DNA of 64,000 nt from contig NZ_CP095741.1 of assembly GCF_023078475.1 (NCBI RefSeq), positions 2,914,001 through 2,978,000 of the forward strand. The letters run 5' to 3'. The position numbers and the translations under genes were made by a program. The notes beneath the pieces were generated by a model. That model saw only the letters and a program-made list of their open reading frames with translations, had not been told where the DNA came from and did no database searches. Shown in pieces: positions 1 through 8,676 of this stretch (the stretch's first letter is position 1; every line of letters begins with the position of its first letter). The stretch comes from Luteibacter aegosomaticola. GTDB lineage: Bacteria > Pseudomonadota > Gammaproteobacteria > Xanthomonadales > Rhodanobacteraceae.

Positions 1-9
1 CGTCCTGCC

Positions 10-1275
10 GTGCCCGTTGACCTCACGCCCCGCCCCACGGTCGATGAAATCACCCGCAGCAAGCGCGGTCTTCCCGCCAACCCCACTTGGCAGCATCCGG
101 CATTGATGCAGCAGGGTGTTTCGCACACCGGCACCTTCGTCATCCAGTCGGATGTCACCCTGACCGACCGGTATCCGGTGTACGTCGATTACCTGCGCCA
201 GAAGCACACGTCGCGCTCTTGCACCATTGGCGGCCTCTGGACGCTGCGCATCCTCACGGAACTTGTCGGTGACAAGCGTCTGTGCGAGCTCGGGCCTGGG
301 GACGTCGACGTGTTTTTGCACGCCATCAGTGTCTGGCCCCCGCATGCGAGCAAGCGGCGCGACTATCGTTTGATGAAGGCCCCTGCGGTGGTCGCCAAGG
401 CGAAGCGTCTGAAAGACCCCCCGATCGATGTGGGCACGCAGCAGCGCCACATCGATTTGCTGCGGACATTTTTCCGCTGGCTGGAAAACCGCCACGAAGT
501 GGTGCCAGGACTTCTGAAAGGGGTGCGTCTGTTTTCATCGACCGACGACCGGGGTCAGCGGCGCAAGCCCTTTGACCCGCATGAACTCGAACTCCTCTTC
601 CACCCCAAGCACGACAAGACGTTTACCAAGCCCCACCAGTACTGGGCGCGGTTTCTCGGCTACTACCAGGGATTGCGTGTCAACGAGTTATCCCAAATCT
701 ACGTCGATGACATCTCCCTCATCGATGGTTTGTGGTGCATTGATGTCACCCGTGACCGGCCGGGGCAGCGACTGAAAAACAGCCAGTCGCGTCGCACGCT
801 TCCCATCCATCCCGTCCTGGTGGAAAACGGCTTTCTCGACTTTGTACAGCAAGCAAGGCGCTGGGGCCGGGTCACCCTCTTCCCCGGTCTGGTGTGGGGT
901 GCAAATGGGCCGGGGGATACAACATCCGACTGGTTCAACCGGAGTTTTCTCAGACGGACGTGCGGCATCAAAGCAAAAGACAAGGTCTTCCATTCGTTCC
1001 GCCACAACTTCGCCACCCATGGTGAGCGCTCCGGTTTGTCTGATGCGCGCATCGCCATCATGCTTGGGCACAGTGCGGGGGATTCAATTCTCCGGAAGCA
1101 CTACCTGATGAAGCTCAACCTCCTGGACATGCAGCAGTCGATGGGCAAAATGCAGTTCATGCCACTCCAACATCTGCCCTATGAGCCGGCACAGTATGAG
1201 CAGGCGTTCGAGCAGGCGGCAGAGGATGAGGCGCGGTTTGAGCGCATTGAGCAGGTGTATGGCCGGGCGGCGTGA
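10..1275 (+). CDS. Tyrosine site-specific recombinase (phage integrase family)
   Basis: The protein of 421 residues has a SAM-like core-binding region (about 50-160) and a catalytic domain (about 185-370). The tyrosine recombinase residues are all visible: Arg223 in GLRVNEL, His328-x-x-Arg331 in HSFRH, His354 in LGH and Tyr365 in KHYL. It would cut and rejoin DNA at attachment sites. The start given is GTG at the window edge; the frame stays open to position 1, so the true start may lie upstream. It is not close in sequence to the integrase at the tRNA end and may belong to a different or nested element. A terminator hairpin follows the stop codon. Confidence 0.9.
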   Translation: MPVDLTPRPTVDEITRSKRGLPANPTWQHPALMQQGVSHTGTFVIQSDVTLTDRYPVYVDYLRQKHTSRSCTIGGLWTLRILTELVGDKRLCELGPGDVDVFLHAISVWPPHASKRRDYRLMKAPAVVAKAKRLKDPPIDVGTQQRHIDLLRTFFRWLENRHEVVPGLLKGVRLFSSTDDRGQRRKPFDPHELELLFHPKHDKTFTKPHQYWARFLGYYQGLRVNELSQIYVDDISLIDGLWCIDVTRDRPGQRLKNSQSRRTLPIHPVLVENGFLDFVQQARRWGRVTLFPGLVWGANGPGDTTSDWFNRSFLRRTCGIKAKDKVFHSFRHNFATHGERSGLSDARIAIMLGHSAGDSILRKHYLMKLNLLDMQQSMGKMQFMPLQHLPYEPAQYEQAFEQAAEDEARFERIEQVYGRAA

Positions 1276-1297
1276 GGCGACCGGAGCTGAGAATGAG

Positions 1298-1328
1298 ACG
1301 GGCTGCCATTGGCAGCCCGTCTTTCGTT
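1298..1328 (+). terminator. Hairpin terminator after the left-edge recombinase
   Basis: A perfect 10-bp stem (ACGGGCTGCC / GGCAGCCCGT) with a 3-nt loop lies 23 bases after the recombinase stop, followed by CTTTCGTT. The T tract is weak. It stands between two convergent genes and could serve both. Confidence 0.7.
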
Positions 1329-1355
1329 GATGTCAGCGATTCCCTGAACCAGGTC

Positions 1356-1910
1356 CTACATGGTTCCGACGCCGAAATTGTCAAACAGGTTTCCGGCGGC
1401 CTGCGGTAGCCGCTTGAGATAGTAGTCGCGCCATGAAAGGTCAGGCTTGCCTGCGAGTGTGTTGATCACATCGAGCGCAAGGACGCCAGGCTGCTTGAGA
1501 GCATCGACATCGAATCCAACACGCTCATCCCCCATGAACATCACCGACGGGCCCGGATAGACCTCTTCCTGCGGGGTAATGTCAACGAGCTTGCCGGTAT
1601 GGTCCTCAAGCACCGCATGATGTTGGGCGAGGATCACTTCGCGCCGACTTCCGTTCTCCTCGACCTCGGACGGCCAAAACGCCCAGCCGTAAATCACCTG
1701 ACCCTTTCCCGCGCCGACGGCCGCGAGCACATTGAACCAGCAGCGGCCTGGCTCGCACCACCGCAGCGGCTCGCTCGACACCATGCCTAGAGGATGGACC
1801 TTCTGGACAGATTTTGGAAATTGTCTCTGGGCATTCAGGCTCGGGTGGGCAAGGATGTATTGAGCGAGCATGTCGACGAGCGATGCGGCGGGCAATGCAA
1901 GAGTCCCCAT
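1356..1910 (-). CDS. Hypothetical protein, 184 aa
   Basis: I do not recognise a characterised family. The ATG at 1910 is preceded by a good ribosome binding site (AAGGGAAG). No signal peptide or membrane segment is seen. The centre has a Cys/Trp-rich stretch (WCEPGRCWFNV) and then YGWAFWPSE and HHAVLEDHTGKLVDITPQ, which reads like a small soluble globular domain. The pattern of a His-containing strand followed by 'VDITP' recalls uncharacterised proteins from accessory regions, but I cannot name the family. It is convergent with the recombinase gene. Confidence 0.6.
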   Translation of the reverse strand: MGTLALPAASLVDMLAQYILAHPSLNAQRQFPKSVQKVHPLGMVSSEPLRWCEPGRCWFNVLAAVGAGKGQVIYGWAFWPSEVEENGSRREVILAQHHAVLEDHTGKLVDITPQEEVYPGPSVMFMGDERVGFDVDALKQPGVLALDVINTLAGKPDLSWRDYYLKRLPQAAGNLFDNFGVGTM

Positions 1911-1973
1911 GACAACTTCCCTTTAGTCGAACCATGTATATAGCTCGCTGCCACAGACTTGGCAATGGCCTGA

Positions 1974-2534
1974 CTAAAGACGCCGAAGAGGCTTGTTTGC
2001 GACGGTCTGTGCTGGCGCAATCGAGTCGGCCAGTGACGATGAGAGCGCCTCCGCCACGAGTTGTTCCAAACCCTTCTCCCGGGCGCCATCGCGGCAGTAG
2101 TGCAGTCTGAATAAAGTTCGCGCGCGTCGTCTCCAATGGGTTCCCGGTATACCCTGCTCGCTCCGCCAGCGTTCTGCCCGTCGGCACAGTGTGGCGGCGA
2201 ACCTGGTCCCCTGCACCCCGTTGAGGGCACCGAGCAAGTCGGCCACCGCGTCGGGTGCGCCCTGTCTACAAATGGTCAGCGCGACGCGCTGCCTGTCCGA
2301 TCTTTGGAAAAGTATGCACGCCTCCCGCTTCCACCACGCGTCCACATGATCGAATGACGGAAACATGAGAGGCGCGCTCCATTCTGGCCAGATGCGGAGT
2401 GACTCACCGGGAGACAGAATCCATGTCAATGAGTCCAAGCCGGCGGACAGCGTCAATCCCAAGCGCAGGAAGTACATGGCATAGACCGCTTCGGAGATTC
2501 CGTTGGCCTTGGTTTTTGCCGGAAATGTACTCAT
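1974..2534 (-). CDS. Hypothetical protein, 186 aa
   Basis: The frame is open further upstream to 2726, but that extension is Pro/Ser/Arg-rich and unlike a folded protein, so the internal ATG at 2534 (MSTFPAKTKANG) is preferred. No strong ribosome binding site is seen, so the start is uncertain. The protein has a hydrophobic N-terminal half (AVYAMYFLRLGLTLSAGLDSLTW) and an Arg-rich C-terminal half. It matches no family I recognise. It lies head-to-head with the two-gene plus-strand unit that starts at 2843. Confidence 0.5.
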   Translation of the reverse strand: MSTFPAKTKANGISEAVYAMYFLRLGLTLSAGLDSLTWILSPGESLRIWPEWSAPLMFPSFDHVDAWWKREACILFQRSDRQRVALTICRQGAPDAVADLLGALNGVQGTRFAATLCRRAERWRSEQGIPGTHWRRRARTLFRLHYCRDGAREKGLEQLVAEALSSSLADSIAPAQTVANKPLRRL

Positions 2535-2842
2535 GACAGCCCGGCGCGACAACACCGACTGCGCTTTGCTGCAAGTATCCGCGCCGGATATCTCGTCGGT
2601 CTGCGGGGAATACCTGACGCCGTGTGTCGTGCGCGATGACGGGGCCGATGAGGCGGACGTACCGGCACCTGACCGGGGCACTGGGGGCGGCAATGAAGGG
2701 AGGAGGATCGGGCTGCTTTGGCTCACGGTCGGTCCGGCGCGGGATCACCAACGTACCCAGGAACGGAGGCCTGTCAAGGGTACTCCCGCCCGTATCACGC
2801 ACGGGCCGGTTAGCATGGTCTCTCGCCCACCAGAGCTCTCCG

Positions 2843-3547
2843 ATGAACCATCTCCAAGTCCTCTTCCCGCGCCCGTGGCAAATCCGTCGTCCCGTGGTGA
2901 CCCGCTACATGGAGACGGCGTATGTCGACGCGTTCTTCCGGGACGGGTCGCTGCGATTGTCGTCCTTCCGGCGCTTTCGCCAATATGCCGACGAGGTCAG
3001 GGGGGACGGGTTGGAGGGGCGGGCGAGCCAGACATGGACCCATCCGGACGGCGGCCACAGTGCCATCGTGACAATCAACGGCGGGCGTTGCTTTGTCCTG
3101 TGCGGCGCATCAAGCGAGGGCCCCGCGATTGCAGAGGCTTTTGGCACGGACGACGGTTTCCGCATCCTCGACACGGTCGCCTTTGCCGATGTCGTCTCGC
3201 GCCATATCCCCGGGTTCATCCAGGGGGTCGAGGGCCTTTGCATGTACCGCGACGACGTCGGGCTCATCAAGGCGATGCCGCAGATGTTTACCGAGGCGGA
3301 CGAGGCGGACCCGACTGCAGCCTTCGAGCGGTTCGACAAAGCGATTCAGACCGAATCGGTTGACTCGTTCTTCCTCAAGCGCCTCCGGTATGCAACCCAG
3401 TGTGAGTACCGCCTCATCTGGATGGCGCTTGGCGACGAAGTCGACTGCATCGAAATCAAGTGTCCCGAGGCCATCCCGTTCACCGAGCGCCTGACCAAAC
3501 CTGGAACGTTGCCTCCGGGCGTCCCCCATCCCCCATCGCACGCATGA
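2843..3547 (+). CDS. Hypothetical protein, partner of the downstream HEPN-motif protein
   Basis: The chosen start is ATG 2843 (MNHLQVLFPRPW), giving 234 residues. The frame extends upstream to 2624 but the extra part looks non-coding. The segment FFRDGSLRLSSFRRFRQY followed by DEVRGDGLEGR is reminiscent of proteins of the DUF2971-like kind, where a short 'SLR-SS-xxF' strand is followed by an acidic, charged stretch; this is only a resemblance. No membrane or signal segment is seen. Its stop overlaps the ATG of the next gene (ATGA at 3544-3547), so the two are translationally coupled and probably act together. Confidence 0.65.
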   Translation: MNHLQVLFPRPWQIRRPVVTRYMETAYVDAFFRDGSLRLSSFRRFRQYADEVRGDGLEGRASQTWTHPDGGHSAIVTINGGRCFVLCGASSEGPAIAEAFGTDDGFRILDTVAFADVVSRHIPGFIQGVEGLCMYRDDVGLIKAMPQMFTEADEADPTAAFERFDKAIQTESVDSFFLKRLRYATQCEYRLIWMALGDEVDCIEIKCPEAIPFTERLTKPGTLPPGVPHPPSHA

Positions 3548-4500
3548 GACGCAGCATGGAACCCATCTACAACCTCTTTCTGTACTTCGTCGGGGACACC
3601 TGCGCTGAGGTCGGGTACGTGGTCCATACGTTCGAGGGAACCGACGAGGAAGCGGGCAAGCTCCTTCACGCCTGCCTCGAAGAGGACCTGGTCAGTGCGA
3701 CCCGGCTCCGCCTCAAGCAATCGTTCACCCACGAGCGCCTCATTGCCGGCCACCGGATGGGCAACGGGCATCACCTCTTCGACGAGGTGTTCGAGCTTAC
3801 CGGCGCCGGACCACAGCCCATGATGCTGGTCACTGAGGTTGAACACGGCCGTCCACGGGTCAACTACCAGAGCGGAACCGGTCCACTCGACATGAAGGAT
3901 GTCGATGAAAAGCTCGGTGCGTTTGGCGTCATGGATGACTGGCTGGCGAAGTACACCACCAACCACGGCATTGACCTTCCCCAACTCATCCACGACGACT
4001 ACTTCCTTGCCATCAAGGCGACGTTCAATGCCCGGCTCTACGTCTCGTCCATGAAACTCCTGCTGTCGTGCATTGACTCGCTGTCTTACATCGAGTTCGG
4101 GGATGTCCAGGGCAACTTTTCGCGTTGGCTCGACGGCTACGCAGACCTCACCAAGCTAGGAATCACGTCCGAAGAGCTGTGGGAGATGCGAAATGGCATT
4201 GTCCACATGACCAATGTGCACTCACGACGCGTGCGGCGCGGGACCGTGCGTCGTATCAGCTTCGGGGTCAACGCCCCGGAGGCTGGTCTATGGTCTGCAC
4301 CGGACGGTATCTTCTTTTTCAATTTCCACGGGCTCATCAAGGTCGTCGGCGATGCCATTGTCCGCTGGCTGAGCGCGCACGCCGGTGACGTCGAATGGTT
4401 CGCCACCTTCATCAGCCGGTACGACGAAACGGTCTCCGACAGCCGGGTGGCCGTCAGCGGGGTGCTGCGGCCAACCACTCCTGCCGACAGTTGCCCCTAA
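3544..4500 (+). CDS. HEPN-motif protein, putative RNase of a defence or toxin module
   Basis: The 318-residue protein starts at the ATG that overlaps the previous stop. The N-terminal half is unassigned. A C-terminal helical region (about 165-230) contains Arg216-Asn-Gly-Ile-Val-His221, an exact R-x4-H motif of HEPN ribonucleases, after a helix rich in Leu/Asp (LYVSSMKLLLSCIDSLSYIEF). HEPN domains with this motif are metal-independent RNases in many toxin-antitoxin and anti-phage systems. That it is an RNase here is inferred from the motif and the neighbourhood. It converges on the GHKL-nuclease gene, and the two stop codons overlap at 4497-4500. Confidence 0.6.
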   Translation: MRRSMEPIYNLFLYFVGDTCAEVGYVVHTFEGTDEEAGKLLHACLEEDLVSATRLRLKQSFTHERLIAGHRMGNGHHLFDEVFELTGAGPQPMMLVTEVEHGRPRVNYQSGTGPLDMKDVDEKLGAFGVMDDWLAKYTTNHGIDLPQLIHDDYFLAIKATFNARLYVSSMKLLLSCIDSLSYIEFGDVQGNFSRWLDGYADLTKLGITSEELWEMRNGIVHMTNVHSRRVRRGTVRRISFGVNAPEAGLWSAPDGIFFFNFHGLIKVVGDAIVRWLSAHAGDVEWFATFISRYDETVSDSRVAVSGVLRPTTPADSCP

Positions 4501-6596
4501 CGGGGCTCCGGCTGCGCAGCCTTCTTCCTGCCGCCCGTCCCACGGCCAACCGCCGCCGTCGGCAGGATCATCCCGGCGTCGCCTTGCAGCGCACGCGTGG
4601 CTTGCGGCGCCAGTGCAGCGAGGAGGTCGTCCTTTGAGCGTTGCTCGAGGCTTTCGCGTTTTAGCCGCAACCGTCCCAGCAGGTCGCGGTGGGTTATCTC
4701 GAACCCGTCGAGCACGGTCTCCCAGTTGAGCACATAGAGGTTGATGCGATCGTCCGACTGGATAAGCCCGGGACGTCCCTCCTTCGACCGCTCCCGAAGC
4801 CGGGCACGAATATCCGAATCGTCCTTCGATATCCGCCGACCAATGAGAATGAGGTCGACTCGGGCATGTTCGCTGTTGAAGGCATCGTGGTTGGCGATAA
4901 GACGGCGATAGTCCTCGAGCTGACGGAGATGGCGATAATTGAGCGCAATGGAAGGACGTTTGATCTCGACAATGACCCACCGGAAGAACTGGACACCGAG
5001 GGAGTCGACCTCTTCCAGTCGCCGCACGAGGAACAGGTCCGGTTGTTGCAGCGATACGTCCAGGGAAACATCCTCGATGTCGCCCTGCTCAATGTCGTCT
5101 GCCGAGCGCGCCTGCAGGCGGAGCTGATGGGCAATCTCGGTAAAGGTGGTCTCCTCTGCACCGAGTGTGGCGAACTGGGGACCGAACAACCAGGTGTTTT
5201 GCTCGATGACACGCTGCAGGTCCGGCGTCTCCCGCAAGGTGCGGTAATGCGTCCGCATAAGCTCACGGAGGTAGGCGACGGCCTCTGCCCGCTCCTGCAG
5301 GAGGCTGATGGTCTGGATGATGTTGTCGAGTGTCGTCCGCTGGAGTTGGGCGGCGAGGCGTGCCACGGCAGGCGGGTCGAGCTCGAGGACCGAGTGGAGC
5401 ACGTCAAACAACGCATCGTTCTCGCCGGCAACAGACAGCCGGTCGACCAGGCGGATGAAGAGAAGACGCTGCTTGCGGTTGTTGGAGATAACCCCTGGCT
5501 CGGCAAGCATCATGGCGCGAAGCACGCCCCGGAGATTTTCCCTGCGCCATGCCGCATCCACCGGTGTCAGGCGGCTGAAATCCGGAAACGCGCCCTCGTC
5601 CTCGAATTCGACAAGGCGTTGCTCGACATGTGCGCGCTGGAAGTCGTTGTAGACATCCCTGAGGATGGCCACGATGTCGTCCTCGACACCCCGCCACGTC
5701 TTCGATGCTGCCGTGGGCGCATCGGGACGAAGCAGGTCCTGCTCGGGTGCAAATCCGTTCGCCCAGGCCGACCGTGCAATGACGCTGGTGAAAAATCCGG
5801 GTTTGTTGTTGTGGGCATTGAGCCGGTGATAGACGGTCGTTCCCCGACCGTCCAGAAGGTAGAGCTGGGACTTCTCGGAGGCCGGCTTGTCGTGCCACCG
5901 GACGATGCTGAGGTCAAATTCGTGACCGTCGCGCTCAATCTTTCGCGAGACGATGTCGTGGGCGGGCGCACGGACAGGGCAGCCGTCGTAGATGAACCGG
6001 GCTTCGGGATTGACGGCGAGGAACCAGCCGAACTCCAGGCCAAGTGCAGCGAGCATCGCGTCTGTGTGGGGCAGTGACCGCGTGACTGGATTGAGGACCA
6101 CCCTCGTGCCCTTGGCGGGAACCAGAGATGGCGCCTGGTCATCCTCATAGACGACGTACTCGTAGGTTTCGAGATCAGCACTGGTTACCGAGATGCTTGC
6201 AGCACGCCCCTTGAAGCGGGTGAACCAGATGGCGCGATGGGCAAGCCGGTCGAATGCCAGGCGTCCACGGCCGTGATGCCCGTGCATGGCGGCCATGCCG
6301 GTCTTCTCCGACTCATTGAAGCGGCCGAAGTTGTGTTTGATGCGGGTGAAGTCGATGCCGTCGCCATTGTCGGCAATCTCCACTGTCGAGAGCGTCTCGA
6401 GGTCGTTGAAGGTGAGCGTCACCTCAACCGCTTTGGCCCTGGCGTCAAAGCCGTTCCAGGCCAGCTCGATGACCGCACCGGCCGGCTCCATCCTGGAGAA
6501 ATGCTTGCGGATCCCTTCCGCGCCGATGCGCGTCCTGCCTGTAATCGGTTTCAACGGCTCTCCCCCAACGCCATTCCCTGTGTGCGTGCTACCCAT
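4497..6596 (-). CDS. GHKL ATPase fused to a Shedu-like PD-(D/E)XK nuclease, putative anti-phage effector
   Basis: The 699-residue protein has an N-terminal GHKL ATPase domain: Glu44...Asn48..Asp51 (ELAWNGFDA), the DNGDG box at 76-80, and the glycine lid G106-HH-G109-R-G111. This is the ATP site of the MutL/Hsp90/MORC type. The C-terminal part (about 455-640) looks like the Shedu/DUF4263 nuclease: an Asn/Trp-containing helix (EQNTWLFG, 465-472), Asp520 in QPDLFLVRR, and Glu544-x-Lys546 in VIVEIKRP. The middle is helical and unassigned. ATP-gated DNA cleavage in phage defence is an inference from the domains. A small XRE regulator gene precedes it by 76 bp, likely in one operon. Confidence 0.8.
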   Translation of the reverse strand: MGSTHTGNGVGGEPLKPITGRTRIGAEGIRKHFSRMEPAGAVIELAWNGFDARAKAVEVTLTFNDLETLSTVEIADNGDGIDFTRIKHNFGRFNESEKTGMAAMHGHHGRGRLAFDRLAHRAIWFTRFKGRAASISVTSADLETYEYVVYEDDQAPSLVPAKGTRVVLNPVTRSLPHTDAMLAALGLEFGWFLAVNPEARFIYDGCPVRAPAHDIVSRKIERDGHEFDLSIVRWHDKPASEKSQLYLLDGRGTTVYHRLNAHNNKPGFFTSVIARSAWANGFAPEQDLLRPDAPTAASKTWRGVEDDIVAILRDVYNDFQRAHVEQRLVEFEDEGAFPDFSRLTPVDAAWRRENLRGVLRAMMLAEPGVISNNRKQRLLFIRLVDRLSVAGENDALFDVLHSVLELDPPAVARLAAQLQRTTLDNIIQTISLLQERAEAVAYLRELMRTHYRTLRETPDLQRVIEQNTWLFGPQFATLGAEETTFTEIAHQLRLQARSADDIEQGDIEDVSLDVSLQQPDLFLVRRLEEVDSLGVQFFRWVIVEIKRPSIALNYRHLRQLEDYRRLIANHDAFNSEHARVDLILIGRRISKDDSDIRARLRERSKEGRPGLIQSDDRINLYVLNWETVLDGFEITHRDLLGRLRLKRESLEQRSKDDLLAALAPQATRALQGDAGMILPTAAVGRGTGGRKKAAQPEPR

Positions 6597-6672
6597 GGTA
6601 CGACTCCTGCTGCAAGCATGGAATCGTGACAGGCGACCGGCTCAGATCCGGAGACAGCGCAAGGTGCCTTTC

Positions 6673-6939
6673 TTAAAGCCCGGCCTTTTGCAGGCGTCGC
6701 TCAAGCTCGACTGCAAAATCCACGATGCTTACGTCGCACGCCGCAAGCCACTTGCGGAGCTGGAGATAATCGAGGCGCACATCCCCGTTTTCGACATGGG
6801 ACACGTACTGCTGGGACTTCTCCAGCGCTCTCGCCATGGCCACCTGGGTCACGCCTGCGCCCTTACGCGTGGCGACGAGCAGCTCCTGGAAAAACGGAAA
6901 TTGTTCGGAGTGGACTGATTTGGACTCGCCTTTCGGCAT
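6673..6939 (-). CDS. XRE-family helix-turn-helix regulator
   Basis: An 88-residue protein made almost entirely of one Cro/C1-type helix-turn-helix: GVTQVAMARALEKSQQYVSHVENGD, split as TQVAMARALEKS (turn) QQYVSHVENGD, at about 30-53. Proteins of this size usually repress their own operon. It lies directly upstream of the GHKL-nuclease gene on the same strand, the usual arrangement for a regulator that keeps a toxic effector low. Two CATCTGG direct repeats overlap and precede its start codon and are candidate operators. Confidence 0.85.
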   Translation of the reverse strand: MPKGESKSVHSEQFPFFQELLVATRKGAGVTQVAMARALEKSQQYVSHVENGDVRLDYLQLRKWLAACDVSIVDFAVELERRLQKAGL

Positions 6940-7007
6940 CTGGACACTTCACATCTGGGTGAAGCGACGCTAAACGCCAAACACAAATACTCCATCTTGT
7001 TGTATTT
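6937..7007. promoter_or_regulatory. Candidate operator region of the XRE / GHKL-nuclease operon
   Basis: Two direct copies of CATCTGG (6937-6943 and 6952-6958, 15 bp apart) overlap the XRE start codon and its upstream side. Further out, AAATAC (6985-6990) and GTATTT (7002-7007) form an inverted repeat with an 11-bp spacer in an AT-rich stretch. This lies between divergent genes. Binding by the XRE protein is a guess from position. Confidence 0.35.
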
Positions 7008-7049
7008 TCGATCTACCATTCCTCCACCACGGAAAACAGGGGAACCGGA

Positions 7050-7754
7050 TTGAAAACGCTCATCGCACTTCTCGCCCTCCTCGCCGCCACGCCGGCCGAC
7101 GCCCAGGACATCCCGGCCCAGGGGTCGACCGCAGCCAAACCATCTTTCTGGGAGCGGGTGGGCGACACCGCCAAGAGTGCCGGGCACCGCATCGGGCAGG
7201 AAATCACCAACCCCGGCTCGGGCCGGGGCGACGCGTTCCGGCCGCTCACCCCAGGTGCCAGCCAGCTCGTGGGCATCTTCCCGGCCAGTCAGTCCGCCGA
7301 AGCCCAGCTCGGGCATCTTGCGTGGCCGCGCGTCGCCGTGACGTTTGAGGAGTACGGCACGAAACTCGATTGCTGGACCGCCCGGGCTCGTATCTGGACT
7401 GACTCGACCCGTCATCACGATGAGCGCTTCCAGATCTGTCGGAGCTCGCCGGTCAAGGTCACGAACGATTTGGGGCAAACCGGATACGCCATGCCCAACG
7501 ATATGGAAGCGCGTCTCGCGCAGGGAGCCGAAACGCATCCGCCGGTGGCGTCGACCGGGACCGTTGCAACCGAAGGCCCGAGTCCGCCGATGGCGCTCTT
7601 CATCCGGTCGATTCCGGAGCCTTTGGTGTGGGCCCAGTGGCCGGTCATCGCCCGCCTTTTGCGCGTCACGGGCTTTGGCAGCGGCGTCAGTGGCGGTGGG
7701 TGGGATTACCGCATGTGGATTGCGGGATATGAGCCCAACGGCAACCGGGGCTGA
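7050..7754 (+). CDS. Exported hypothetical protein, 234 aa
   Basis: The start is TTG 7050 with an upstream AGGGGAA. The first 19 residues form a clear Sec signal peptide (MKTLIALLALLAATPADAQ). The mature part has a Trp-containing helix (KPSFWERVGDTAKSAGHRIGQ), two cysteines (LDCWTAR, FQICRSS) that could form a disulfide, and a Gly-rich C-terminus. I recognise no family. The next gene follows with an 85-bp gap and encodes a membrane-anchored protein, so both may act at the envelope. Confidence 0.6.
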   Translation: MKTLIALLALLAATPADAQDIPAQGSTAAKPSFWERVGDTAKSAGHRIGQEITNPGSGRGDAFRPLTPGASQLVGIFPASQSAEAQLGHLAWPRVAVTFEEYGTKLDCWTARARIWTDSTRHHDERFQICRSSPVKVTNDLGQTGYAMPNDMEARLAQGAETHPPVASTGTVATEGPSPPMALFIRSIPEPLVWAQWPVIARLLRVTGFGSGVSGGGWDYRMWIAGYEPNGNRG

Positions 7755-7839
7755 GTCCATGTCCTTGCGTCCCCGCCCGCATGCATTGTCGCGCCCCATG
7801 CGCGTCACGTGCGAATACGCCACTGACTCCGGAGTTTCC

Positions 7840-8613
7840 ATGTCGTCTCTTTTTTACATCTGCCTCGCGCTCACCGGCACCGCCGCCTTCATTGGTCTGC
7901 TCTACATTGGGCGTACGCTGTTCCGTGAAATCGACGCACGCCGCAGCCGCTTTTCCTTTGGCCGGCTGTCCCTCTTCATTGACGACGCGGCCAATGAACT
8001 TGTCATCACGCAGCAGGGGCAGTCTGGCGTGCGCCGGTTGAAGGTGGGCACTCTCGCCTGGACCAGGGCTGGGTACTCCGTCCGCATCACCTCCTTCAAG
8101 CTGCCGGAGGCCTTTGCAGATGGGAAGTTTGATCCGTACAGCCCGAGGACGGTGTCTGACTATGCTGATGTATGGGTGGGCGAAGGCAACGCCGGGCCCG
8201 TCACCCGTTGGCTCAACCACCGCGCGGCACGCCTCACGCCCGATATCAATGGCCATATCCGCGCGCTCAATGCGCAAAAGAAAGCCATCGCAGCAGCGGC
8301 CCGCCGACATTTGCCGGAAACGCCGGTCGTCGAGTGCGATACCGGGCGAACGATTGAGCAGTACGGCTACGTTGCATTCCTGCCCTCGGGTTTCGTGTAT
8401 GGAATGGACGACGCCGAAGGCCTCCCCCAGCCCGTCATCCGCGTACATGCAGGGGACGTCCATCAGGGGGAGGGCCGGACAGTGAAGGTCGTGTTCCCCC
8501 GCGCGGGCTCGTCCAGAACGTTCAAGCTGGAGCCTACAGAGATGAAAGCGCTGCAGGCGCTCCAGGAGACGGGCAAGCTCAGGCTCGACACGCCGCTTCG
8601 CGTTCCCCACTGA
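7840..8613 (+). CDS. Membrane-anchored hypothetical protein, 257 aa
   Basis: The frame is open upstream, but ATG 7840 has GGAG at a good spacing and begins directly with a transmembrane helix (SSLFYICLALTGTAAFIGLL, about 2-24). Earlier ATGs at 7759 and 7798 would add an unstructured leader. The rest is soluble, with beta-rich segments (VVECDTG, GYVAFLP, GRTVKVVFPR). No family was recognised. It follows the exported protein at 7050-7754 on the same strand. Confidence 0.6.
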   Translation: MSSLFYICLALTGTAAFIGLLYIGRTLFREIDARRSRFSFGRLSLFIDDAANELVITQQGQSGVRRLKVGTLAWTRAGYSVRITSFKLPEAFADGKFDPYSPRTVSDYADVWVGEGNAGPVTRWLNHRAARLTPDINGHIRALNAQKKAIAAAARRHLPETPVVECDTGRTIEQYGYVAFLPSGFVYGMDDAEGLPQPVIRVHAGDVHQGEGRTVKVVFPRAGSSRTFKLEPTEMKALQALQETGKLRLDTPLRVPH

Positions 8614-8676
8614 CCTGCCAAGGCCCCTCCCTTCCGGCTGATGGTCCCATCACGATGTGCGGCGTACGCTGTTGTC

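Noticed and set aside
2503..3363. Plus-strand frame of 286 codons
   Set aside because: Overlaps the better-supported gene at 2843-3547 in another frame and is rich in Gly/Arg, typical of an out-of-frame reading.
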